NCBI GenBank assembly: GCA_010015655.1
Contig: ML976679.1
Span: forward strand, 510,027-574,026
Reading direction: 5' to 3'
DNA from: Bimuria novae-zelandiae CBS 107.79
Lineage: Eukaryota; Ascomycota; Dothideomycetes; Pleosporales; Didymosphaeriaceae
DNA: 64,000 bases
Shown here piece after piece: positions 35,430 through 46,455 of the stretch. How positions within the stretch are numbered: position 1 is the first letter of the stretch; every line of letters begins with the position of its first letter. The notes beneath the pieces were generated by a model. It did no database searches. It had not been told where the DNA came from and saw nothing but the letters and a program-made list of their open reading frames with translations. A program made the translations under genes and the position numbers.

Positions 35430-36593
35430 CTCTGCGTTACTTATCTATTTTTCTTTTGTATAAGTAATTATCTACTTTTATAGCTTAGTTAATAAGTCCC
35501 TCTAGGTTATTAGGCTTTTCTTAATAGACTAGCTTGTCCTTAATAGCTTCCTTAAGCCTATTATAGTAAGCGATTATACGTAAGACGTTACCCTATCTAA
35601 TTAATTCTGCCGTTATCTATTTAAACTCTAGCGTATAAAGTACTACTGACTTTTCCTAACGTAGATGTTAAAGGCGAATCTTACCCTAGTGTTCTTTAAT
35701 AATTATATTAAATATATCTTTTATAGCATTATAAAAGAATTCTTAATTCTTTATAGCTTCCTTTATAGTACTGTTACAATCCTCGAGTTTATTATTCTTA
35801 AGAAAGTTATTAATTATAGGCCTAGCCTACTTCGCTGCCTTGCCTTGTATATTTATACAGGTAACTAGGATTTTGTCTTAGTTAGTTTTAAACTTTTCTA
35901 AGTTGTATTATGTTATGAGGCGCTCACACCTTGTTCCGATCCGGGTTAGGACAGTAAAGTATCGTAGTGCTTTATAAATTATTTAGTAGTATAAGTTAAT
36001 GCGACACTTAGCGCGTGCTAAATAATCTAATCTTATAATAAAATAGAATAACTATTAGTCTATATAGGAGAACGTACTCGCATAGAGGATATGTAAGTTG
36101 ACTACAAGGAGCGTATAAAGGAAACCCATCCTGTATATATATCCTCCTTGTCCTATAGAATCCCACGGTATCCCATATCCTGGCTTCGTGGGATCTCATG
36201 GGACATCTTGGGACATTACGTAATCGTGGTCACGTGGTCCCATAATGTCCTATAGTCTTGGCGTCTAAGACAGCCTAAGACATTACGTAATCCCCAGGTG
36301 GGGCCCGAGTGCCGTCATAAGGCCCGTCGTCCCACCATCAACTTCTGGATCGTAATATATTAGATAAATAATTCTATAGTTATTAGGAATATTACTGGAT
36401 AATTCTTCCTATTATAAGGCTTAGGCTTAGGAACCCTTAGCTACTACTTCGCGTTTTCTTAGATACTTATTTTCTTATTTATCTAGTTAATAATTTCTTA
36501 AAGTTATGTAATCTATACTGCTTGTTCGGCTATAACTTTTCTTAGAGTCCTCTCTAGGGTTGGCGCTATAGCTAGAGTGCTAGGTCCTGCCAT
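35430..36593 (-). pseudogene. Gypsy-2 gag, interrupted by a solo LTR
   Basis: The start is a minus-strand ATG at 36593, 25 bp after the 5' LTR, reading MAGPSTLAIAPTLERTLRKV. After the solo LTR (35911-36357) the frame continues in the retrotrans_gag core, for example a Y-N-R-L-K-E-A-I-K-D-K-L stretch and an A-I-K-V-D-N-Y-L-Y segment (about 35500-35620). This is the usual 'F-Y-x-G-L ... A-I-x-I-D-x-R' region of fungal gypsy Gag. Stops are frequent. Confidence 0.65.
35911..36357 (-). repeat. Solo LTR of a Gypsy-2 relative, with 5-bp target duplication
   Basis: A 447-bp segment begins TGTTATGAGGCGCTCACACC and ends GATCGTAATA, flanked by TATTA at 35906-35910 and 36358-36362. Its first 220 bp or so align with both Gypsy-2 LTRs, but the following 220 bp do not. 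That half is rich in CpA/TpG and carries inverted ATTACGTAAT/GGGACAT motifs, so it is a distinct subfamily. It disrupts gag. Confidence 0.88.
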
Positions 36594-36617
36594 GTCGTAC
36601 TTAGTAAGTAGTTAAAG

Positions 36618-36996
36618 TGTTATAAGGCGCTTACACCTTAGTCCGGTCTAGGTTAAGGTAGTAAAGCTAAAGTAGTACTATATAAATTATTTAATAGTAT
36701 AAGGTAATGCGACACTTAGCGCGTAGCTATATAATTTAATCTTATAATAAATAAGATAACTATTAGTCTATATAGGAAAACATACTCGCATAGAAGATAT
36801 ATAAGTTAACTATAAGGAGCGTAACGAAGGAAACTATCTAGTATATATCCTTAGCCTACTTAGTTACTTAGTATTACTAATTAACTAAGTAGTTACATGA
36901 CTACGGGGCTAGCTCCTTAGCGTGCTTGTTAAGGTTGTCCTGACTACTAGTCCTATTAAGCGCCCATTCCCTTCCTTTCGTCCTTGGTTCGTAACA
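36618..36996 (-). repeat. Gypsy-2 right (5') LTR, 379 bp
   Basis: It starts TGTTATAAGGCGCTTACACC and ends GGTTCGTAACA. It is less mutated than the left LTR. The gag ATG follows 25 bp downstream on the minus strand. I recognise no tRNA primer-binding match in that gap. Confidence 0.9.
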
Positions 36997-37210
36997 TCTA
37001 TCTTATAGATTTATTATCGTAAAGATCTTTACTCGTAAGAGTTAGTCTTAAAGTTCTAAGATATTTAGTAATAGGTATTAATTTTTAATTATTATATCGT
37101 TAAGTTTCCTATAGTCTATACAGGGCCTTAGTTATCCATCCTTTTTTAGTATAATCATGAATGGACTAGCTACTAGTGACTTTAAAGGTCTAATATATTC
37201 TTTAGTAAGG
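36997..37210 (-). pseudogene. Gypsy-3 pol segment: middle of RT
   Basis: This 219-bp island between Gypsy-2 and the copia element reads on the minus strand NLTKEYIRPLKSLVASPFMI, then L-K-K-D-G, L-R-P-C-I-D-Y-R-K-L-N, the gypsy RT fingers/palm start. It joins 43362 onward on one side and 28696-29639 on the other. Confidence 0.85.
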
Positions 37211-37215
37211 TTTAT

Positions 37216-37397
37216 TGTCGGATCATAGGTATTAGTAGGTACATGGGCTGCCCAACGATGCCCAAACAGCCGACTCGATCCTACTTCGGTCCTACTTAGA
37301 CGAGAGCATATACAACTCTGTAGCCTTAGCAGATAGAGAGGGGACATTAATAGAATGCATTCATAGTTATTTCCTTTCACTAGTGAGCCTTCTAACA
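37216..37397 (+). repeat. Copia 5' LTR, 182 bp
   Basis: It begins TGTCGGATCATAGG and ends GCCTTCTAACA. Relative to the 3' LTR it has T at four sites where that has C, and C at one site where that has T. Confidence 0.95.
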
Positions 37398-37726
37398 CTG
37401 ATCAGTGATTGCTTAAGGCGATCACAGACAGCAAGGTAGAAGAGACAGACTGTTGACACCCCAACGTGATACATCTCGGGACAAGGCATATGTGCTAAGA
37501 ATAGAGCGAGGCAGAGATAACGCACAGCGATTAAAACCTCCCTCTATAGCTGCTAATTTAGGCTAAAGCTCGATCACAGCGCGTTAGCAACGCATTACGA
37601 TATAACTGTACGAACGTCTCTTGACGACCCAATTACGTACGATAATAACACGCTAGAACCGACTAACTAGCAAGATAACACTAACAACGCGTTAACACTA
37701 ACAACGCTTCAACACCCGCCAACACG

Positions 37727-40700
37727 ATGGCGGACAACGAGAGCAGCTCTAGCGACGAGGACGCTGCTGTTTAAGACTAACTGCTTAACAAACTATCAGA
37801 GCACAGCACAAGCGTACGCGAGGTACCTCCTTCTATGTGGACTAAGTTCACTACCAAGCATCTTATGAGAGACTGTCCGTATATCGTTGGGCTTAATGTT
37901 ATCAACATATCTCTCTAGGATATACCCGCACTAGCGGACGCCGACGAGACGCACGCAACAACCTAGGTCGCTAAGATAGTTCACGACTACTATGTAGCAA
38001 TAATCTGCGATGACGAGCTTTTTGACGATTTTAAAGTGGACTTTAAGGATTGGACAAGAGACATGTTCCTTAAGGTTAAGCGAAGTACTCTCAAAGCTCT
38101 TAAGACTGTGCTGCGGCACAAGGGAATATACACGGGCAACAATCGCGCTAGGGTAGTTGATTCTATATACAAGACACGGGCTATGGACAACTCTCCCGAA
38201 TGGGACCCTGCGGAGTTTAAAGCGATGGAATTCGATCACCGGTCAAAAGCATACAAACGCCAACAGAACACGCAACGAACAGCGCCTGCGGCCGAACAGA
38301 ACACGCAGCGAACAGCGCCCGCGGCCGAACAGAACACGCAACAGACAGCCCCTGTGGTCGAACAACCGCAGCAAACCAACCCATCAGCTAGTCCACGCCC
38401 AACGCCGTCGCACATGCAACCACTACCGTCGTGGCAGGCCTCCCAAGGCCTGCAACAAGGCGAGCAGTACGAAGCAAGGCAAGGCTTGCAGTAAGGCGAG
38501 CAGTACGAAGTAAGAAGAAGCGCTTGAAGCCAGGAACCGCTAATGGTATATCAGAACCGTGACGGCCTAGAGTCGCCGTACATTAGTGGTGCGCTCGGAA
38601 GACAGCAACCTCGACAACAGTGGGCACAAGGCGACCGACCACAACAATGGCGACCGCAGACTCACACACGACCGCCAGCGACCGCGTATCGCGAAATCAC
38701 GCCATTTCCGTAACAGCCGACAATCGGCGTACCTAGCAGACCGCCCGAACTCCCCCACGACCCATATAAGACACTGCCGCCACGATGGTCACGTAACGAT
38801 AGGCTTAACGCCAGCACGATAACGCAATTCTCGAAGATCTAGGACAATAGCAAGAAGTATACAGGGGACGCGTACGACCTCTTGGATAACAAGATTAAGA
38901 TCTTCTTCAGCATCTGCTGGCAGGTCGATATTAAGGAGGAAGAGTTTTATGCAGTGTTTCCTCGTATTCTCACCAGACGTGCAGAGATGTTCTACATCCA
39001 AGTCGTAGAGAGAGACGACAGCTTCGCCAGTGCGTACATGGCTATCAAGAACCATTTCGACCACGACGTCCACCACCAGCATTACTACACGGACTGGACG
39101 ACTACGAGCTTTGCTCGTACGCGCATGGAGAACCCCGAAAAGGGCCTACACGAGGTATTGCAGATCCTTCTGGACAAGCTGCAGCTGTGCCAACGTGCGC
39201 TGGGGAAGAACTTTGAAGGCGAAGATGCTCTACGTACGACTGTTATTAACGCGTGCCGTGGAGTTCCTGAACTCGAAATGGCACTGTTTAAGCCAGCTTT
39301 AATCTGTGAAGGACTCTTTTCAGACCTCCGATCTGCAATCAAGACGCACCTTGCACGTCAGCACACGACACAAATGCTGATGGGGAGCACGGAAGACCAG
39401 TACTATCTGGACCGCCGCTACAACGGCAATGGAAGAGATCGAGGGGGATTCAGAGGATCCAGAGGAGGATCCAGAGGCAGAGGTGGATTCAGCGGTGGAT
39501 TCCGAGGAGGCCAAGCAGGCACCAGAGGCAGTCAGCGCTTCAATAGCCATGACAGCAGACGTGGACTTACGCCACGCTGGAAGAAGAAGTGTTTTGTCTG
39601 CCAAAAGGAAGAATGCTGGTCAACCAACCATACGGACGAAGAGCGCAAGGCCGCCCGCGCGCAGTTCTTTTCCGCATGTCACTTTACGGACACACAGCCG
39701 CCAGCAGACTTCTCTGTGTACCTCGCGGAGTACGAGGGAATTGAACACGCGACCCAGTACAACCAAGAAGGCTAGAGAGAAGAGGAAGCCTACGAGGACG
39801 AAGACGACGATAACAACGTCACAGACTCATACGTCAAACAGCAATTCTTCACGGAACAATGCCTCGCAGATCAAGCATTCCTGCACTCCATCTCCGGCAA
39901 CGATATCTACTGCGGACGCGCACTGTCAACGCCAGCGTCGCAATTTCTCATTAAGGATCGATATACGCGATCTGTGTATCAAGGAATCCTGCCTAACACT
40001 GGCGCTGCCAATGTGTCCACGGTCGGCAGGGAACAATACCTCGCGCTGACACGGGAAGACCCGACAGTCACGATAGACATGTCTACGGCAGGAAAAGCAT
40101 CCATCAAATTTGGCAAGGGCAGTGTTACAGCGTCTGTCGGCACTGCGCAGGTCTCAACGGAAATCGGGAAAATCGATTTCGAAGTGCTTGAAGCGCCTAC
40201 ACCGTTCTTGCTGTGCCTCGCGGACATGGACAGGCTGGATGTCTACTTCAACAACACCACGGACGAGCTTGTACAAGGAGAAAACCGCACCCCAGTGATC
40301 CGAAAATGGGGACATCCGTGGTTCCACCTCAACAAGAGAGAGCGCGCAACGATGTTTCTGACAGAGACAGAGTTAAGACGGCTACATCGCCGGTTCGGAC
40401 ACCCAGCTGTCATGCGACTCGTCAAGCTATTAAAGAACGCTGGCCACAATGACTTCAAAGAAAGGACTCTCGAGGAAATCACGAAGTTCTGTCATCATTG
40501 TCAGATTAATAGCTCCGCGCCGCGCCGATTCAAGTTCACCCTTAAGGACGACCGCCACTTCAACTACAAAATCCTTATAGACGTGATGTACCTAGGCAAC
40601 AGGCCTGTACTGCACGTAGTTGATGCGTCCACTGCGTTCCAAGGCGCAAGGTTCCTCAGCGCTATTTTGGCCAAGGAGACATGGCAGGCGCTACGGATGT

Positions 40701-43081
40701 TATGGATCGACACCTACCAAGGCCCGCTGGATATCCTGACACACGACGCAGGCACCAACTTCGCGAGTGCAGAGTTCCGCGCCAAGGCAAAGATCATGGG
40801 GGTAACGTGCAAGCAAGTGCCTACGGAGGCGCACTAGTCTATAGGCAAGACTGAGAGGTATCACGCACCCCTACGCCGCGCATAGGATATACTCTATGCC
40901 GAGCTCGCTGGCACTATGTCTGACCAAGCGATCCTCTAGATAGCTGTAAAAGCCGTCAACGACACGGCTGGCCTAGACGGGCTAGTCCCGACTTTGCTGG
41001 TCTTCGGAGCGTACCCACGTATGACGACGGAGTCACCGCCGTCACCGTCAATGGTCAAGCGCAGCGAGGCTATCTAAAAGGCGACGAAAGCACTGCGCAA
41101 GATCGCCGCAGAACGCTAGGTCGCGGATGCCCTGAACACCCGAAACGGACCTGCTACTGAAGACGTGCTCGCACTCCCGCTACAAAGCGAGGTTTTGGTA
41201 TGGAGAGAAAGTGACGGCTGGAACGGACCGTACAAGGTCAGAAGCATAGACGGCCACAACGTCACCGTCAACATGGTCAATGGCCCATCAACATTCCGGT
41301 CAATAGTGGTTAAGCCGTACTACAGACCAGACTACCTCTGGACTGACCCTGACGCGCTGCACGCGCCACACGCGCCGCCTGCGAATGTAACCATACTGTT
41401 GGCAGCGCAACCGCGCAAGAGAGGCCGTCCTCCAGGATCAAAGAACAAGAGCAAGGCGTATGCGTACATGACAAAGAAGGAGGAGGCCGACCATAAGCTA
41501 GCGATTAAGCTACGCAACAATAGGGTTATCACGACTCTAGGCGCACCCTTCGAAGCGTCCAACGATTAAGAGATTGGTGATCTCGTAGGCCGTGGAGTGT
41601 TCGAGTTTGAACTATACGATAAGGAACAGCACAGCGGGATCTAAATATTTAAATCGCGTCTCGTACGAGAGGTTAAAGGGAAGACAACCAAGCCCTACGA
41701 GAAATCCCGTCTAGTCATCTAAGGCTACCAGGACCACGGCAAGGAAGCTATCTTAACACAGTCTCTAACTATTTAACGCTGTAGCTAGCGTGTAATTATA
41801 GCCCTGGCGCCTGCACTTATACAACGGGGGATGACTATTAAGCTGCGCGACATCACGCAGGCATATCCTCAAGCGCAGACAAATCTCTAGAGGACAATTC
41901 TCGCACATCTCCCCTCGGAACTGGCCTTAAAATACCCAGAAGGCACACTGCTTCACGTTATCAAACCGCTATATGGGATCGCGGAGGCAGGGGTTCACTA
42001 GTGGACAACGTACCACGGACATCACCGTAAGGAATTGGACATGTCCACATTAACGTACGACCCTTGCTTACTAGTTACAAATAGTGACGCAGACGCCTTC
42101 GGACTCGTCGGTATACAGACTAACAATACCCTTATGCTGGGGACAGCCGCATTCTCGTCGCTTAAAGAGAAGAAGCTCGAGGAAGCTTAGTTTCGATCAA
42201 AACTAAAGACTATCTTAACGCCAAACGTATAACTAGACTTCAACGGTTGCATGCTTACGATGGAAAATGGCGAAGCAATCTTAAACGTTAAGCAGAAAGG
42301 ATAAGGAGGAAAAATTAAGCTTATAGATATTAAGGCGCACAATCGCGCGCAATAGTATATAGAATAGCGCGCCCGCGGGGCGTATATCGCCTTAACATGC
42401 TAACTAGAGGCTTCTTTTAATTTGTCCGTAGCCGCGCAAGCGCAGCAACCTTTAGACAAAGATATAAAGGCACTTAATAAGCGCCTTAAATAGCAGATAG
42501 AGAACATCGACCGCGGCCTGCGCTACGTACCCGTCGACTTTATTAACGCTAAATTAATAGTTTTTGTGGACGGCTCCTTTGCCAACAACAGGGACCTCAG
42601 TTTGTAGCTGGGCTTTGTACTAATACTTGTTAACGAGTTAACTAACGTCGAAAATACATTCTTAATTCGTGGTAACATGATATACTATAGCTTAACGAAG
42701 TGTAAGCGCGTTATACGAAGTGTACTCGCATCCGAGATCTATAGTATGGTTAATGGCTTCGACATTGGCATTGCCATTGCGACTACCCTAAGGATGATCA
42801 CGGAACGCCTTAGTATAGCTCCAGTTCCCCTAGTTATTTGTACCAACTCGTACTCCCTGTACGAGTGCCTTGTGAAGCTTGGGACGACGAAGGAAAAGCG
42901 CCTTATAATCAATATTATGGCGCTACGACAATTATACGAGCGCCGCGAGATTACGGAGATTTACTAGATTAACGGTGAAGATAATCCTGCAGACGCCTTT
43001 ACGAAGGCAACACTAAACCGCGCCCTTAAGCGATTTATTAATAGCAATAAGTTGACAGTCCAAGTCGAGGGCTGGGTATAG
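37727..43081 (+). pseudogene. Copia gag-pol polyprotein, single frame with about thirty nonsense codons
   Basis: From the ATG at 37727 to the TAG at 43079-43081 the frame is unbroken by indels (1785 codons); the interruptions I found are TAG or TAA. Gag: an N-terminal acidic stretch, three 11-residue repeats of the E-Q-N-T-Q-R-T-A-P-A-A type (about 38264-38362), an RGG-rich tract (39440-39530) and a zinc knuckle CFVCQKEECWSTNH (about 39592-39633). A protease-like region follows near 39985. The integrase has LHRRFGHP...KFCHHC (HHCC) and the core residues in ILIDVMYLG, THDAGTNF and SIGKTERYH. RT shows KLRDITQAYPQAQ and KPLYGIAEAGVH, but the catalytic Asp pair is now T-N-N-T (about 42120). RNase H is visible as IVFVDGSFANNRD and SEIYSMVNGFD. 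No gag-pol frameshift is needed. It is inactive but would need few changes to be ancestral. Confidence 0.93.
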
Positions 43082-43155
43082 AGGCCAACAGGCTCTGATT
43101 TTTGATGCTTCACACGCAGTCACGATAGACACACACAGTCACTACCAAACCATCC

Positions 43156-43167
43156 AGAAAGAAAAGA
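43156..43167 (+). other. Polypurine tract of the copia element
   Basis: AGAAAGAAAAGA lies 7 bp before the 3' LTR, the expected place for plus-strand DNA priming. Confidence 0.6.
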
Positions 43168-43174
43168 TTTCCAG

Positions 43175-43356
43175 TGTCGGATTATAGGTATTAGTAGGTA
43201 CATGGGCTGCCCAACGATGCCCAAACAGCCGACTCGATCCTACTTCGGTCCTACTTAGACGAGAGCATATACAACTCTGTAGCCTCAGCAGATAGAGAGG
43301 GGACATCAACAGAATGCATTCATAGTTATTTCCTTTCACTAGTGAGCCTTCCAACA
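43175..43356 (+). repeat. Copia 3' LTR, 182 bp
   Basis: It begins TGTCGGATTATAGG and ends GCCTTCCAACA, followed by the TTTAT duplication. Confidence 0.95.
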
Positions 43357-43361
43357 TTTAT

Positions 43362-44440
43362 CTTAATAAATTCATTCTCTTACTAGAGTACTTTTTTAAT
43401 TTTATTATATAGTAGGTTAAAGAGTAGCGTCTTTACTTCTTTTAGGTTAATTGCATAATCTTAGGGTTAATATTCTAAAAGGTTAGCTTTTCCTTTTCTC
43501 TCGATGAATATATGATTTCATGCTTAATAGTATTCTAGAATTCTATAAAGTGTATCGTCTATCTTCTTGCACTCTATAATCTAGTAGTTCCTACTAGCGT
43601 CTGCTAAGGTAATTTCATGTTTATTAACTTTTAGTCGCGAGACTAAGGTGTTTATAGCTCTCTTATTTGCTATTATACTCTATGGATACGCAAGTTTAGC
43701 TTATAATATATAGTTATAGCGTTTAAAGAATAGCGTTCACTTTTTTTTAATTAATTATAGGGTTATGCTTTCTTAACTAGGGTAGTTTTAAAATCACATT
43801 ATAATTAGCTTCTTTAATAACGTTAAGGGTAATTAGCACCTAGTATCTATAGATGCTAAAGATTATTTTTATTTTATATTTAATCTTTACTTTAATAGGC
43901 ATCAGTTATCTATTTATAATATAAAAAGCATATGGTATAGCCTTCTTGCGTTTATAGAGTCCTACTCTATTGTCACAGTAACCTCCTAGGCAACCTGACA
44001 GCCTAGACGTACTATTGACAATATTACGTTAGTACATAGACTTCTGCCTCCGAACTTAACCTTTGGGAACCAAAGGTCCGATAGACTAGGCCCGAAGGTC
44101 CGATGGCCTAAGCCCGAAGGTTCGATAGCCTAGGCCCAGAAGGTCCGATGGCCCAGGTCCCGAAGCTTACTTCTAATTTGATAGACACGATACTAGCCAT
44201 CTAGGTATTAGTACCTAGACTAAGCGAGATAGATAGATCCACGCTAGATAGGGGGAGAAGACCTTTTCTCCTTATCCAACGTCTTGTACCTACACGTAGA
44301 TATCGAACGTAGTAATATCGATCTAGCTTGTCGTGGACTAAGACACTCATACTCGTTGCTCTCGTGATATCTATTAAGTACGTTTTATAACACATAGTTC
44401 TCCTGTGCTCCTAAGTCTAGCATGGCTTTTATCTATATTC
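43362..44440 (-). pseudogene. Gypsy-3 protease and start of RT, split by an LTR-like insert
   Basis: On the minus strand, AMLDLGAQENY at about 44393-44430 is a retroviral-type protease active site (D-S-G-A pattern with Ser now Leu). After the insert at 43971-44392 the reading continues (KIPYAFYI-like start, ITLNVIKEANYNVILKLP) to the RT entry at 43362, where it joins 36997-37210. Stops are mainly TAG and TAA. Confidence 0.7.
43971..44392. repeat. LTR-like insert with 23-bp internal repeats
   Basis: A 422-bp block of normal composition sits in RIP-degraded protease DNA. It begins TGTCACAGTAACC and ends TTTATAACA (TG...CA ends). Four tandem units of about 23-24 bp built on GAAGGTCCGATGGCCTA occupy 44072-44165. 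No 5-bp duplication was found: flanks are TCTAT and CATAG. It is probably a solo LTR with eroded or recombined flanks. Small minus-strand open frames inside it look fortuitous. Confidence 0.55.
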
Positions 44441-46455
44441 CTTTAAGCTATACTAGTAGCTTAATTAATACTTAACTATTAGTAGTATTTAATTCTTTAA
44501 AGGCGCTCTCTCGCCTAAGCTTAGGTTTAAAAAAGATACTTTCTTAATAAGTAGCTCCTTAGGTCTTAGCATTCTTTTTTTATTTTTTAAATATTTATTA
44601 TATCTTTCTTATAAATAAATCACTTTACCGAATTCTCTTTCTTCTTATTTGTCTAAACGTACTAATTCTCTATAGTAATTTATTAGTCTAAATCTAAAAA
44701 GTTCTTTATCCTATTTATATTCCTTACAGTTAGGTTGTAGGCATATTTACTATTCTATTAATATATAGTTTTTATTAATTAATATTAATAGTGCGTTGTT
44801 CGTGGCTTTATTTAAATGTAAGAAGTACTTAGTTTCTTATTTATTTTAGAGGTATACGTTATACTTTATAATTATGGAGTTAAACTATTCTTATTAGCAT
44901 TATTATTTTTATTTTAAAAAATAGCTTTCTGACTTTCCTGCATAGTGTATGGTATATTAGTTGTATATATATTATCTCTATTTAAGGGCACTATAATTAG
45001 GGTTTTAGTAGTCTAAGTAGTTCTTTAGTTTATAATTATCTTTTTCTATAATATATATTTTGCGTAGGTTCTGATATTTATATCAATAGCCCACGAATTC
45101 TCGCGTGGTCTTGCTAATCAGGCTGGTTTGTTTTAGTAGATACGTAATATATCTAGTTTTTATTACTAAATATCTAAAGTCTCCTTCTCCAGATTGTTAC
45201 GTTTTTAGGAAGTTAAAGATATTTTATTATTTAGCTTTCTCTAGAGGTTATCTTGCATTTAGGGATAGTGTAGAAAATTATTATATTAGCTTATTTTCTT
45301 TATCTAAACCTTTGTTATTAGTATTCTTATATACTTAAAAGTCTAGTAATTCCAATCTCTCTAAGTCTTTATCTAAGATATTAGATTACGTAATAGTAGG
45401 TATTATCTGCTATCCTTCGTCGTCTAAATTATTATTAACAATTAGTATATTTAATTATCTAATAACTTTATACTTAGATCTGTAGTTACTGGCAATGTAA
45501 CCTAGTTTATTATATATAAAGTAGGTACGTATCTTAGTCCTTAGTAGTTAAATTCTATTTAAAAGTTATATATAGTTATTATTAGGCTTTTAAGGGCCTA
45601 GGGCCTTGATTAATCCCTTTTTTAGGTTATTAAATTAAATTCCTTCTATTAGCTAGTAACCGTACGAGTTACGTTATTATCTTCGAGACGTCTTTAGTGG
45701 TGCTTTATAAATTATAAGTACTAGCCTTCTAAAACTAGTATTTCTTAGGTTCTTATAAAACTCTTCTTGTAGCGCGAACCATTCTCTATTAATCCTAATT
45801 AATTCTTTATATAGTTTATTAAGGGTTTTAATTTTTATACTACTACGTAAGAGTTTTTCTCGCACCGTATTCTTAAGTCTTTACTTATATATAGTTTTAA
45901 GAGATTTTTCTTCCTACTTAAGTTATATAGCATACTTATAAAACTTAGCTATATATTTAGCTACGGATTATTAGTACTTAATTATCTAAATACCTTATTT
46001 AGCTATAGCAGTTTTATTAGTAATTTTAAATAGTTATTTAAGGTACTTCTTAACGTTAAGATAGTTCTTAATAATGTTAACCACGTTAGTATAGCTATTT
46101 ATGTAGCTCTTATCCTAGTTCTCATGGTCCATGTCTATCTATTTAACTAGGTATAGTTAGATCTATTCATTAGCTACCCCTTGCATGTATATTATTATAA
46201 AAATAACCTTCTTTTATCTGTAAGTTTGTTATTTTAGTTAAAGAAGTACAGGTCTAGTTATAGTAGTTATATATTAAGAAGTTTATAGTTACTATTATAT
46301 AAATTAGATTTATATATCTTATTTTTACTGTTCTTTATTAGTAAGACGCTAGTGCTGTTAGAAGCTATAAAAGAGGTAAGGATCCTTATAGTACTTATAT
46401 TAAGGGTGTTTAAGATATTAAGCCCTTCGGAATAGCTAGTCCTAAAGAAGACCAA
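44441..46455 (-). pseudogene. Gypsy-3 gag
   Basis: The frame starts at an ATG at 46455 (MVFFRTSYSEGLNILNTLNI), then a variable part, then the gag core. A YKQRLKNTVREKLLR-like stretch and KELIRINREWFALQEEFY (about 45690-45860) correspond to the 'G-L-K-x-x-V-K-D-x-L ... A-I-x-I-D-x-R-L-x-E' block of fungal gypsy Gag. The 3' portion up to the protease is too decayed to read. Confidence 0.65.

Larger units (their letters stand above)
29645..36996 (-). mobile_element. Gypsy-2 retrotransposon, nested in Gypsy-3
   Basis: LTRs 29645-30068 and 36618-36996 share the start TGTTATAAGGCGCT. TCTAT is duplicated at 29640-29644 and 36997-37001. Gag and pol are on the minus strand; a short convergent ORF lies on the plus strand next to the 3' LTR. 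Gag is interrupted by a related solo LTR (35911-36357). RIP mutation is heavy, and AT content is highest in the pol part. Confidence 0.9.
37216..43356 (+). mobile_element. Complete Ty1/copia retrotransposon, lightly RIP-mutated
   Basis: Two 182-bp LTRs (37216-37397 and 43175-43356) flank a single gag-pol frame. TTTAT is duplicated (37211-37215 and 43357-43361). Length is 6141 bp. It interrupts the RT of Gypsy-3. The LTRs differ at five positions, all C/T and all in CpA context. Composition is near normal, so this is the least altered long retroelement in the window. It is unrelated to the copia family at 1-2878 and 52038-55450 as far as can be seen. Confidence 0.95.

Noticed and set aside
34542..35868. 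Several plus-strand open frames of 67-102 codons with hydrophobic content.
   Set aside because: They lie in very AT-rich Gypsy-2 DNA between gag and pol, show no motif and have composition-driven residue usage.
36008..36199. Minus-strand frame inside the solo LTR.
   Set aside because: It crosses the LTR half-boundary and has no homologue in the two full LTRs.
37132..37398. Minus-strand frame joining an LTR translation to a gypsy RT segment.
   Set aside because: The fusion only reflects the copia LTR sitting next to the interrupted Gypsy-3 RT; the LTR half is non-coding.
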